A DNA stretch of 64,000 nucleotides from Cyclaneusma minus (taxonomy: Eukaryota > Ascomycota > Leotiomycetes > Marthamycetales > Marthamycetaceae). This document shows, in pieces, positions 54,446 to 64,000 of the stretch. The DNA lies in the NCBI GenBank assembly GCA_037179335.1, contig JAKZHN010000014.1, forward strand, positions 310,001 to 374,000, given 5' to 3'. The notes beneath the pieces are model-generated. The model did no database searches. It was not told the DNA's origin and was given only the letters and a program-made list of their open reading frames with translations. Position numbers and translations under genes: made by a program. How positions within the stretch are numbered: position 1 is the first letter of the stretch; every line of letters starts with the position of its first letter.

Positions 54446-57021
54446 TTACAATTTGCTCTTGTACTTTTCCATCTCGTTCTTCTTCACCATAACATCACTA
54501 TCCGGGTAAGGATCAATGGTCAAGCCGTTCAGAGGGTTCAACTCGCTCGCACGGTGGAACATGTCCTCGTAGACTTTTCCATCTTTCCGTCCCAAACTGC
54601 TGTTCAACTGCCAGTCTGGGAAGCTCCAGGCATCCACCAGGCGGACCGCATGTGGCCTGATCTCCTCCAAGAGCTTCATGACCGACTTCGCGCGTGCCAG
54701 CTGAATCTGTCGCACTGTCACGGCAGAAGAGACATAGAACTCCGACGCTTCCTTCTCCAGCGTGTGTAGAGCGTAGAGCCTGAACAGCTTGTGGAGCACG
54801 TCGATAGTTTCTCCGTCAAGCTCGTACTGCAAGCCTGGGCTCTGTAATGCGTCGTAGAAGTTCTTGACGACGAGGTATTGGGAGTGGGCAGTCGAGAGGC
54901 GGTAGAAGTCCACGAGAAGCGAGTTCCATGAGTTTTTCTCGACATCACGGCTAAAAAATAATGTCAGATTTTGCCCCTTCAGAAAGAAATTTAATGCACC
55001 AGGGGATAGAGTGGACTTACTGCTTGAGAGCTTCGAAGGCCAGGAATGCTGTACGCCAAGCAAAGGCAGCTACAAGATCCGCATCAGATGAGAGGACATC
55101 AAAAGCCGCTCCCATATCTTGCTTGTCCAAGTAAGTGCGGAAGATGCGGGTTGTGTCGTTGGGAGAACCTTTTCCGTTGAGAACAGCACGGGCAGACTTG
55201 AGAAGCTAAGTAGATTATGGATGTCAGTGAGAGGTCACGAGATAGTCATCCATTTTATTTTCATGCAACACTCGAATTGGAGGCCAAGATCGATAGGAGA
55301 AACCAAGAGATTCTCGAATGCGGAAACTTACATATCTGGCAACTTGCTGTGTAAGCATGTAGTTATCGCCCTCCCATGTCGTAGTTGGCTGTCGAAATCA
55401 GGGTTAGAATCATTCCAATGGTGGTAGTAGGGATCTTGAAGATCATACCAGATAGTCCGCATACCACGAACCTATCCCTCCAAAGCTGCTGTATCCGTGG
55501 CCACCGCAAGCCCTGCGGCACACTTCCAGACCTTCGGCAGCCGTCGTACTAGCAAGAGCTTTAAGACCGCAAGAAGTAGCATGCAAATCCGCCAACAAAT
55601 CCGAGCCAGAGTGTGTCTCCTCGGGTCCAGCGCCTCTCATACTGTTGTTGGCCTTGCCTTTGGCCTTGCCGGCACTCGCCTGCATTTTCTTTTGATTCTC
55701 CTGGTATAATCCCATCATAGCTTTACCGGTAAAATGCAATGCGAATGTGGCAGCCAAAAGAGGAAGCAGACGGAATTGGACCATGGTGTAGTTCAACACC
55801 TGGTTTTCGCCATGAGCATCGGCAGGGGCATCCCTATCCTGGAATTGACGTCTGACTGCAGCATATCTTGTAGCGATAGTGACACCTCGTGCCAGAACGC
55901 CGCCGGATTGGAGGACAATGGTTGATCGCACCCACTATAGGCATGTTAGTGGCGGTCATGGTATTTTTCGAAAAGCACAAATGCTTCTCTAAACTTTGAA
56001 CCTTGTATGCCTCCGGAAGCGATATTAAGACGAAATTAAACATACCGTTAGTGTGCCATAGATGAGTGAAGGCGAGGCTGGTTTCATGTACTTTCCGGTC
56101 TCGGGATCGATGCGGGAGAACTTCGCGAGCATATTCTTGTGCGGAATCTTAACGTGGTTGAGCAAGAGGAATCCATTGTCCATCGTGTTGTACCCAAACT
56201 TTGGACCAATATCTCCGACATGTACACCCTCCAGGGGCTCGTGTGTCTTCAAGTCCCTGATCGGGCAGACAAAGGGATGCGGTCCGTACGGCTTACCATC
56301 GATGATCAACTGCGCCATGACTACAGCATGGTTAGCAGTGCGGCCGAGTGATCCAATCCACCATTTCGAGGCTGTCAGGTGCGGCGAGTGTAAGATGAAC
56401 GACTTCGAGGCTTGGTCCCAGGTTGCTGTAGTCTTCAAACCTGTTAGCAGAAGTCGACTGGAGGAGACTCTCGTACGCATACCTCTAAGCCTCTCACATT
56501 CGAACCGTGGCCAAGCTCTGTTTGAGCATAGCATCCGATATGCTTATAGTTCTCGGCAGGCTCCAGGAAGAGTTTATGTTGCTCCGGAGTTCCCTGATCG
56601 CGGAGTGTGGTCTAGTAAAGGTCAGATGAAATCCTTCGGGTACATTACACTGTCATACCAAGTACATGGTCGCATGTAATCCATATGGACCTGGCTCACT
56701 CATGAGCTCATTTGCAGCCATGTATTCATCACGATCCCATTTGTGTTTGACCTGGAGTTGCCTCAAGCGTTTCGCGCGAGCCAAAGCCACCTGGAATCTG
56801 TCTGTGCGGCCATTAAAATAGTCTTGAGACTTGTCAAAGACCTTTTCGGCTTGGAGGATTTTGAGGATGCGCTCCTGGCGCTCAAGAATCTCCCTTGTGA
56901 AGAGGAAGTTGGAGAGCTTGTCGACGGAAAGCTTCGACTTCTCACGTTCAGCTTTCAGGAGGTCAGCCCCTTGCGGCGAAGAGGGCGTGAGCTTCTTGAC
57001 CCATTCCGGAGTTGGGGACAT
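54446..57021 (-). CDS. Peroxisomal acyl-CoA oxidase
   Basis: Seven exons (minus): 57021-56659, 56611-56483, 56432-56046, 55934-55449, 55388-55332, 55205-55021, 54950-54446; 703 residues. Family landmarks: CYAQTELGHGSNVRGLETTATWD (FAD/substrate region, about 143-168), KWWIGSLGRTANHAVVMAQL, VHVGDIGPKFGYNTMDNGF, RYAAVRRQF, LKALASTTAAEGLEVCRRACGGHGYSSFGG and PTTTWEGDNYMLTQQVARYL with the catalytic Glu. The C-terminus is SKL, a perfect PTS1 signal, so the enzyme is imported into peroxisomes, where it catalyses the first oxidation step of fatty-acid beta-oxidation and releases hydrogen peroxide. All intron phases agree. One acceptor (GAAG) is non-pyrimidine but needed to restore GLETTAT. Confidence 0.95.
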
Positions 57022-58016
57022 TGCAGATAGATGGTTCAGCTGTCAGTCGAATGGCGGGTTTCAGGTCTGTAGGAAAAGACCAAAGATATCAAGGCAGATG
57101 AAGAATTCAGCTCAGATACCACAGCGGTTGAACATATGAAGACAAGGTGTTGAGGTGACGTCTACGGTTTTACATTCCGATATGCCTCGGTACAACCTTC
57201 TGTTCCCACAAGAAGCTGACTAGCGCCGGGGTCCAGACAGAGGGTCCATTCTCCCCACATAAGACTGACATGTGAAGCCGACTGGACGTCCGACCACAAA
57301 AGGAAGCAAGAAATGCCAGCAAAGAGACCCCAAATCCGAACCTCCGTCGCGCATGTATCTGAGGCAAGTTGGGTAACCAGGAAAAATCTTGCCGCTTGTA
57401 TGCCGTGCAACCTTCGGCGACCAGGGCCCTTGCAGGGTGGGCACCACCAAAGCCGATCATCCCACCAACCAAGAATACATACTGGGAATAATTCTAGGTG
57501 GTTGGGAATATTCTAAGTGGTTAGGAGTATTCGCTTCTTCCTAGGAAGCTTTGTCACCTATAATGCCGGCAAGGAATCGCAGATGAATGTGGATCTAACT
57601 TGGCAGAAAATATATGGCCCAAGACGGAGCCGTGGGCTTTTGTCAATTAGCAATTAGAGTATGAAAATGGTAGTTATGATCGCTTTGATAGTTGAATGGC
57701 TAAAAGCAAGAGCTACCTCAGGGTGAAATGTCAGGGGCTGGAATCTTCCTGACCACTTGGGATAGATATTCCTAAACATCTGGAATTACCAATTGCTTGG
57801 GGTACCTACTCCTGATTACTTTTGGATGGAAGTTGCTTCTCACCCGGGCGTGCCTTCCCTTCTGTTTTGCCCCGCCCGAGCAGCACGCATCTCCAAGTCT
57901 CAACTCCTCCACAGTTGAACATCAAACACAATCCTATCCTCAGCCGCGACCCCTACATCGACTTCCTCGCCTCTTCATTATTCAGCCTTGCTCCCTCAGG
58001 TACCTTAACCACCACA
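57022..58016. other. Intergenic stretch with degenerate repeats
   Basis: About 1 kb: promoter of the acyl-CoA oxidase and of the small membrane protein gene. Two patches at 57470-57545 and 57720-57830 belong to the degenerate 20-base repeat family. Confidence 0.45.
57470..57830. repeat. Two patches of degenerate ~20-base repeats
   Basis: 57489-57535 has three tandem units: TGGGAATAATTCTAGGTGGT, TGGGAATATTCTAAGTGGT and a shorter TAGGAGTATTCG. 57758-57815 has looser copies (TTGGGATAGATATTCCTAA, TGGAATTACCAATTGCT). The words match the arrays at 1075-1470 and 7775-7925. Confidence 0.5.
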
Positions 58017-58298
58017 ATGTCGAACCAAGAAACGCGTCCCGACCCACCACGAAGACATACCAGCCTTCTCAAAGGTGCTCGCCATCGGCGCGAACGTCTC
58101 AGTAACGAAGCGTACTTCCTCGTAGCTTTCGGCATGCTCTTCACCATGATCCTCTTCATTACCCTACTGTGTGTAGCCAATTACTTCTACCACATCAACA
58201 AACTCCACGGCGGCGACACTACGGGTCAGTTGACCGAAAGAGCTTCCGAGAACCCTGGAATCTTTGTGCCTTTGAGGCAAGTGGTCCCGCATGAGTGA
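58017..58298 (+). CDS. Small single-pass membrane protein, unknown
   Basis: Single exon, 93 residues, starting at the ATG of MSNQETRPDPPRRHTSL. A basic N-terminal half (KGARHRRERLS) is followed by one strong hydrophobic segment (about residues 40-60, YFLVAFGMLFTMILFITLLCVANYF), then a polar tail. The positive-inside rule suggests the N-terminus faces the cytosol. There are no recognisable domains. A C/T-rich stretch precedes the ATG. Its stop overlaps the ATG of the following Cys-rich frame by a few bases, so the two might instead be parts of one gene. Confidence 0.5.
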   Translation: MSNQETRPDPPRRHTSLLKGARHRRERLSNEAYFLVAFGMLFTMILFITLLCVANYFYHINKLHGGDTTGQLTERASENPGIFVPLRQVVPHE

Positions 58299-58892
58299 AA
58301 GAGATAATGCTGACAGCTTTGGTGAAGGAAGGGAGAGAAGACAGACTGGGAGCACGCCGTTTTACCGTTGTGGGGACCAGCAGAACAGCTGTGAAGCTTA
58401 TAGACAGCCCGTAGCCACCCCCGTACATGTCCGTTTCTCAATACAAGCTCACCACAACACTAGGACATTTGCTGCCCGGTGGAGATGCTCTGTCACCCAA
58501 CAACGACCACACCATCAGGGATATTTTGTTGCAATGGCACAGACTTGTCCCATGACTGCCAGGCATCGGATGACCTTGTACCGCTGTGTTTGGCAGGGAC
58601 GTTTGAATGCTCTGAAGTCTTAGGTGGAGGCTGTTGTTCCGCCGGCCAACTATGCTCGAAGGATGGATGTCTGGAGCTTCTTGCTTTTGAAAATGGAGGT
58701 TTGACAACTGTGCCATTCCCATCCGCAACGAGCGCCACCTCTGATACGCCAGTCTCAAAAACTTTCATTGTGACAGCCACGGCCACAAAGCTGGGAGAAG
58801 TCGTTCAGACAGGAACTGGTATGAGTGGGCAGCTGGATCTGGGGCTGTCTCTGCCCGTTGCCATCATTGCGAGTCTTATGATGTTGTTGTAA
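58291..58892 (+). CDS. Cysteine-rich GPI-type protein, 5' end uncertain
   Basis: Best model: exons 58291-58410 and 58464-58892, 182 residues; both sides of the 53-base intron are phase 0. Cys modules FYRCGDQQNSC, DICCPVEMLC, IFCCNGTDLSHDC and GGGCCSAGQLC resemble those of the protein at 30649. They are followed by a Thr/Ser-rich linker and a C-terminal hydrophobic tail (LDLGLSLPVAIIASLMMLL) typical of GPI attachment. No signal peptide is present at the proposed N-terminus, which strongly suggests that an upstream exon is missing from this model or that the gene has lost its start. The second exon is more secure than the first. Confidence 0.5.
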
Positions 58893-61617
58893 ACAGGCCA
58901 GGTTGCCGGGACGTCGACGCAGCTCTGTGCTGTAAATGAAAGTTTGACGTACAAAAATGCTGTTTCTAAAATATCTGTGCTCGAAATGATGTTCATCTCA
59001 TGCTGATGTCCCTGCCGAGTCGAGACCACAGACGTAAAATAAGTACCTGAAGACACGTTCTTTGTAAGGCAAAATTCCTAGACCAGCTCCCTGACCCTAG
59101 AGCTTATGCCTTCGCCGCTCGACTGTCCACACCTGTGAATGCTCCAAAAGCCCCGCCTTTGGAACTCAATATCGACTTACACATGATCAACGCCCTCCAC
59201 GCTACTTTTCAGCCATGTGTGAGCCTTTGGAGGAAACCAGACGACAGGTGTTAGTTCACACCCAGTCAATTGATATAGCACAGCATGGGAGAAGTGCTTT
59301 GACTTTGCCCCAGGCAAAGATTGATACATGTACCCAAGCGTCAATAGCGATTGGGATTCTGAAACGACGGCAACGGTGTGACGTGGGGAGAGCTCTGGGT
59401 TCGCATAAGAAACATAGTCAGAGCCCATCTGGGGTGACACTGAGCCTCCATCGAAGATCCTTGGATGCTCTGCCATTCATGGCAAGGAAACGCCGTAACA
59501 AACATCCGATCGTTCGCCAGCCTAGCGATGAATCGGGAAGACGAAGGTGTTATCGACGGGTTTGTGGGAGATTCTGCGCTGCAACACTGCAACAACCGCC
59601 TACAACACAGAGTTCCATTCTCTTACGTCTGTTTAACTCAAAGCCACTGGTCGTAGGTCAGTAAAGCTTCAGATCACAAAGTTGTTCAGGGGTTGCAAGC
59701 AACTACTAAGCCTTTCTTTCTTTTTCCGTGTTACGCTCGACTGTGTAACTGCTGTGTTGGGAAGCTCTCCGAGGTTGACAGGGCGACTGCAGGTCCGTTG
59801 AGCCATTCTGGCCGTTATGTGAAACCGCACGACACAGGGCACAGGCCGGCGAGGATGACCTAGTCGGCAGCCTGCAACGGTGACAGCTGCCACGAGTTGT
59901 CATGCAGCTCACGTGACGCAGATTGCGAAATGCGGCGCTTGGAGATCGTCCATGGCATTATGATTAGAGCAGTCAATTTAGACTTCAATGATAATAGTGC
60001 TCGGCCATTTTGAGAGAGAAGCGGACGAGTTAGTATGGTGGTGGCGTCGCTAACCTGGCACCAGAGGGAGTCGAAAAGGGGACTCGGCGTCGACGCGTAC
60101 TCGAGGGGGTCTCTGAGTGTCCTCACCCCTTTCCGAGGCCGAGCACGCAGTCCGGCCGCGGAACATAGCGTCGTCCAAGCGTGTTTTCACGATGATTTAG
60201 ATGATGCCCTCGGAAGCATGGACCGACCCCGAGCCCGGGTGCACATGTCAATGTCGGTGTTTAGCAGATCACGCAATTGAGAGCATCATCAGGAGTTGAG
60301 TTGAATGGCAGAGCACAGACCGAGGGGATCCGAAAATCTGTCGACTCACATATGATCAGGCAGCGGGGTCGAAACTCGAAAGTTCGAAACACCAGACAGG
60401 ACTGCACGCAGGCTGCAAACAGCAAAAAAGACCGAGCCCATCAGAGAAGTAAATAGGCCGCACGACGGTCGAGGCCTCATTCAGGATAGGCGGGCACGGC
60501 TATGGCTAAGGGGCCAGTCCGGCAGCTCTCGATCCCACCTATTTTCATGTCCTGGCCAAGCACCAGTCCCAATTCCCTGGGAAATAAGAGCCCCTATGAG
60601 GATCGGAGGATGACTCGGACGAACCGTGGGCGTGGATGAGCCTCTCCTAGCCCTGTCAGTCCGTGGTCGGTTGGACGTGCAGTGGACTTGACGGTACGTT
60701 CGACCCCGGGTGTACAGAAGGCAGGCCGTTGGAGGCGTCGCAGGCTGCGGTCGCCGAGAGAGCGAAGGCTTGCCGACGGTGAGGGATTCACTTCGATGAT
60801 GTCGACACGAAGACAAGAGTCGACACGAAGACAAGAGTCGACTCTCATTATTATTACAACTCCGCCTATCGGGCCAGTAGGGCCATTGCATGTGCCACGC
60901 GGTGCAGGCATGCTCATCCTGGGCCACAACCTGGTACCTTGCATGCGAATGCGAGGGCAAGCAGACGTAGCCACAGCATGAGGCAGCTCGGGCGCGGCTG
61001 CATTGAGGGCACGTAATCGATAGTTTGCCAGCGTAGCGTACGGTGCACCGGCTTCTGGTTGTGGCTTGTCTTGACTTCAATTGAAAAAGGCCGGCCATGT
61101 GCTGCTAGACCGCAATGGTCAAGCGCGGCAATAATGCGTGAATCGCGGCTTCATGTCAGGGCCATCTTATCGTGGTGGAAGGCCCTCCTGCTGGCTTTTT
61201 AGCCTTTCAATTTCTGCACGGAGAAGCCCCGAAGATGCGCTCTAGCTTGGCTCCAAATCAATCCGTGCAAATGAAGCAAAGCGCCTCATGCTACTTGGTG
61301 TCCCCCGTCCCAGCATACTCTGCCGCATCCATGTCCCTCACCACGACTGACATGTACATCTAATGTGCGCCCACCACCACCGTTGACGAGCTTTTTCTCT
61401 TTTCCAAGCTCACGCTCTTTTCCAAGCCCAACTCGCCCGTCCGGCCTCAAGTACATTATCAAGTCGATCTCAGACGCCCTCTTCCGAGCTTCCGACTCTC
61501 CTTCCGACTGCTCGATTGCCTTGCCACCCAAGGCTTATTCACGACCACTCTCTCGTCTTCCTCTGAATCAATTCCTGCTTCTGACTGCGCCCGCCTGCGT
61601 GCCTCCACTTTCACCTA
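58893..61617. other. Long gene-free stretch
   Basis: About 2.7 kb without a supported gene. The longest ORFs (59215-59664 plus, 60481-61098 minus) have Arg/Ser/Cys-heavy accidental composition. The part before 61618 is C/T-rich (61370-61610) and is the likely leader of the RGS gene. Confidence 0.45.
60801..60842. repeat. 18-base perfect direct repeat
   Basis: GTCGACACGAAGACAAGA occurs twice in tandem (60801-60818, 60819-60836), followed by a partial third copy GTCGAC. Confidence 0.8.
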
Positions 61618-63154
61618 ATGTCTATTCTCTTCTACCGTCGACCCGATTACCTCGGAAAGTCCAACACACCCATCACCTCGACCGAGTGTGCTCGATATGT
61701 CGACCGTGCCAAGAAGTCGGAGCGAGCCATCCCCAAGGGCCTCACCTACGAGGATGTCATGAGCAACAAGTCCCTCCCGGTAAGTTGGACCGGCACCCCA
61801 CCCCACGCAGCCTCAGCTGACCGGGTATAGCCGTGCTCTCTGAGTGACTTCATGGACTATCTCGTCTATGTCGAGCACAATGCCGAGAATCTCCAATTCT
61901 ACCTTTGGTACCAGGACTACTGCAAGCGATTCGACGCTCTCCCGGCCTCCGAGAAAGCGTTAGCACCTGAGTGGAAGCAGCCGCTGGAAAAGTTGGTAAC
62001 CATGGCACCTCCGACTGCAGAGGAAATGGACGCAAGTGCAAAGAAGGACAAGAAAATCACCAAGCGCCCAGCCGATATCATGACCTCCTTGGCCAATAAG
62101 GGCTTCGACAACGAGGGCGCTCTCAGTGCTACCTTCATGACTGACGAGAAGTACTTGGGTCCAAAGAGCCCCATGAAGTCAGATACAGCGTCCGTGTTCT
62201 CACAATCCGTCATGTCTGGTGGAACAACAGTGCTCTCAAACTCTGAACTTGCCGAGCAAGCTGGCATGAAGTGGCAACCATGTACGTTGACCTTCTCTTG
62301 AGCGATCCCTGACTACATAGATACTAACGACGTCGGCAGTCTCTGTACAACCTATGCGCGATGAGCTCAACAACGTTGCACGACACTACCTGGCCATCAA
62401 CTCGCCACGAGAGCTCAACCTGTCGCACAAGGACCGCAGCGATACCTTCGCTGGTCTACAGCACACAACTCATCCATCGGCCCTGTTCCCAGTTGCGAAG
62501 ATTGCCGAGACGACTCTCCGTGGCCAATCCCACCCCAACTTCATCCGATGGTCCATTTGCAATGGCAACAAGCCCAAGATCTTCTTCGTCCGAACCATGG
62601 GCGTCAGCCACATCATCCTTGGACTCGCCATTGGTATCTTGTTGACTCTCTCATCCGCTAGCAGATGGTGGCGCATTTTTGCGGCCCCAGTCATGTTCGT
62701 TGGCTTCTCGACTATGATTGCAGCATACAAGGGACTTTGTGTCATTCTTCACAAGTCTCACGTTCGCAACCTTCACCCTTGGGAACTGCCAGACCTTGAC
62801 GAAGAAGCTGGACGCCGCTCTTCATATGACAGTACAGCTGGCAACCGCACCATCCAGCTCGCAGACCGCGCTGAGACCTATGCCGAGTCGGACAACAAAT
62901 CTATCTCCAAGTTCCGCCCCTCCAGTCTTCAAACCTTTGGTGGCCGGAATAGCTTCGGGGACGAAGACTGGGTTCAGGCCTATCAGAAGAAACCTCTTAT
63001 TAGCAAGATCTGGGAGCGCAGCGTCTGGACCCAGGACGAGGCTCTGCGAGTACTTCAAGACAAGATCGTCTTGGGCGCTAACCTCTGGGGCCTGATTCTC
63101 ACCTTGGTCTGCACGGCTGTCTTTGTCATCCTTCCAGCAGGCAACTTGTACTGA
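61618..63154 (+). CDS. RGS-domain membrane protein, Rax1-like
   Basis: Three exons: 61618-61779, 61831-62281, 62340-63154; 475 residues. An RGS fold is split over the N-terminal 260 residues: LTYEDVMSNKSLPPCSLSDFMDYLVYVEHNAENLQFYLWYQDYCKRF at the start and MRDELNNVARHYLAINSPRELNLSHKDRSDTF at the end, with a long inserted loop (residues about 100-200). Membrane segments follow at about 291-308 and 314-338 (GVSHIILGLAIGILLTL, FAAPVMFVGFSTMIAAYKGL), then a polar loop, and a last one at the C-terminus (LILTLVCTAVFVILPAG). RGS followed by three membrane spans is the layout of yeast Rax1, which marks bud sites with Rax2. Orthology is inferred from this layout. Confidence 0.85.
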
Positions 63155-63938
63155 GCCAGCGGAGGCCTACTCATACCGGCGTTCACGGACCTCTTCGTTT
63201 CTGCAACCGCTTAACAGCCTGATTCGTTCATACTTCATTCGACAATACGCCAATCCTGGTTTCTATCGCGAACGTGCAATTTGGCGCACCACCCACATAA
63301 GATGACGCGGATATTCTGTTGCTACGCTCGCGATGGATCTGACGGGGAACTAGCTTATGCGGTGGCTTCGCGTTCTTTCTTGCTTCATCTAGGCCGGTTC
63401 TGCGAGGTTCAGTATTGGTGGTTTAGAGATACCTTTTGCCTTCACAGGCCGGAACTTTGCTTTGTAATCCATCATGACATGACATGGCGCTCTGCGGAGT
63501 TATGGGGACGATCATCACTATGATCTGGGATGGGAGGTTTGCTATTACCATTCTGAGTTGTATGATACCTGGCGAATCCCCTGCTGCGGCAAACGAGGAG
63601 ACAAGAAAGGTTCCTCGGTGGGGTAGAACACCACGATGAGACACAATCAAAACCCAAATTCTTAATCATTGATACCGACCTGCTTGACCTAATGAGTCCC
63701 TCGATGAGTAATTCGAGTTTCGTGATAAAAAATTGTCGGGCGTCCCATGGGTGCCTTCTCGGAGAATACTCGTGGTCACACAAGAATTGTCACCAGGGTG
63801 GTCTTGGCAGAAGGCTAGTCGCACAGGCCACAGCGACTTGTGAGACACCGAGGGGGTTGTCGACCTTATGTCAGCTCTCCTCCGCTAGATCCTATCTTGG
63901 TCATTCCATGGCTGCTGGCAACCCTCCAGCTTCTCAAC
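63155..63938. other. Intergenic stretch
   Basis: About 780 bases downstream of the RGS gene; no gene-like ORF. Confidence 0.4.
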
Positions 63939-64000
63939 ATGGCGCACGAAGCAGCAAACGAGCCTCTGATCCGCGACGGCTACGATGACGAGGACGACCA
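63939..64000 (+). CDS. Possible start of a further gene, cut by the window edge
   Basis: An ATG opens a frame (MAHEAANEPLIRDGYDDEDD) that runs to the window end. The polar, acidic opening is protein-like, but 20 residues are too few to identify anything. Confidence 0.3.
   Translation, partial: MAHEAANEPLIRDGYDDEDD

Noticed and set aside
60481..61098. 205-residue minus-strand ORF in the long gene-free stretch
   Set aside because: Composition is dominated by Arg, Ser and Cys from GC-rich non-coding DNA, with an internal 18-base duplication and no recognisable domain.

Overview
The window is nuclear DNA of a filamentous ascomycete (Pezizomycotina). The basis is dense genes with many short introns (mostly 45-70 bases, GTAAGT-like donors, CTAAC/CTAAT branch sites), fungal-specific families (PSP1, Bud6/AIP3, Ypd1, DCL2-type Dicer, Rax1-like RGS protein, Cys-rich GPI proteins), plant cell-wall enzymes, and an AT-rich block that looks mutated by repeat-induced point mutation (RIP). 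A dothideomycete is my guess, but no marker here proves the class. I recognise no rRNA, tRNA or CRISPR.

Layout. 1-9300: 3' end of sec6 (+), a long gene-poor tract with two inverted-repeat elements, the PSP1-domain gene (+) and an unknown Lys-rich protein (+). 10700-19300: a housekeeping block with ypd1 (-), an RCC1-repeat protein (-), a PITH-domain protein (+), proteasome alpha2 (-), a RING-CH membrane protein (+) and a 2H phosphoesterase (-). 19850-29130: a DCL2-type Dicer (+), then an endopolygalacturonase (-) and a pectin methylesterase (+) transcribed away from each other. 29500-36300: an unknown ORF, a large Cys-rich GPI protein (-), a mitochondrial PDK/BCKDK-type kinase (-) and the PP1 regulator Ypi1 (-). 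37230-42155: Bud6 (-), with 63-base coding repeats at its 5' end, and an unknown upstream ORF. 43030-45225: AT-rich block enclosing an inverted-repeat element of about 2 kb. 45530-57020: ataxin-2/Pbp1 (+), an alkyltransferase-like protein (-), an MFS transporter (-) and acyl-CoA oxidase (-). 58000-64000: a small membrane protein, a second Cys-rich GPI-type protein, the Rax1-like RGS protein and possibly the start of another gene.

Functional themes. Sec6, Bud6 and Rax1 serve polarised growth. Ypd1 and the RGS protein serve signalling. The two pectinases form a small plant-cell-wall module. The Dicer and the RIP-like block are two layers of defence against repeats, and the window also holds short TIR-bounded elements packed with a degenerate repeat of about 20 bases. 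Intron-exon models were built by eye from splice motifs, reading frame and family conservation; each complete multi-exon model closes in frame.
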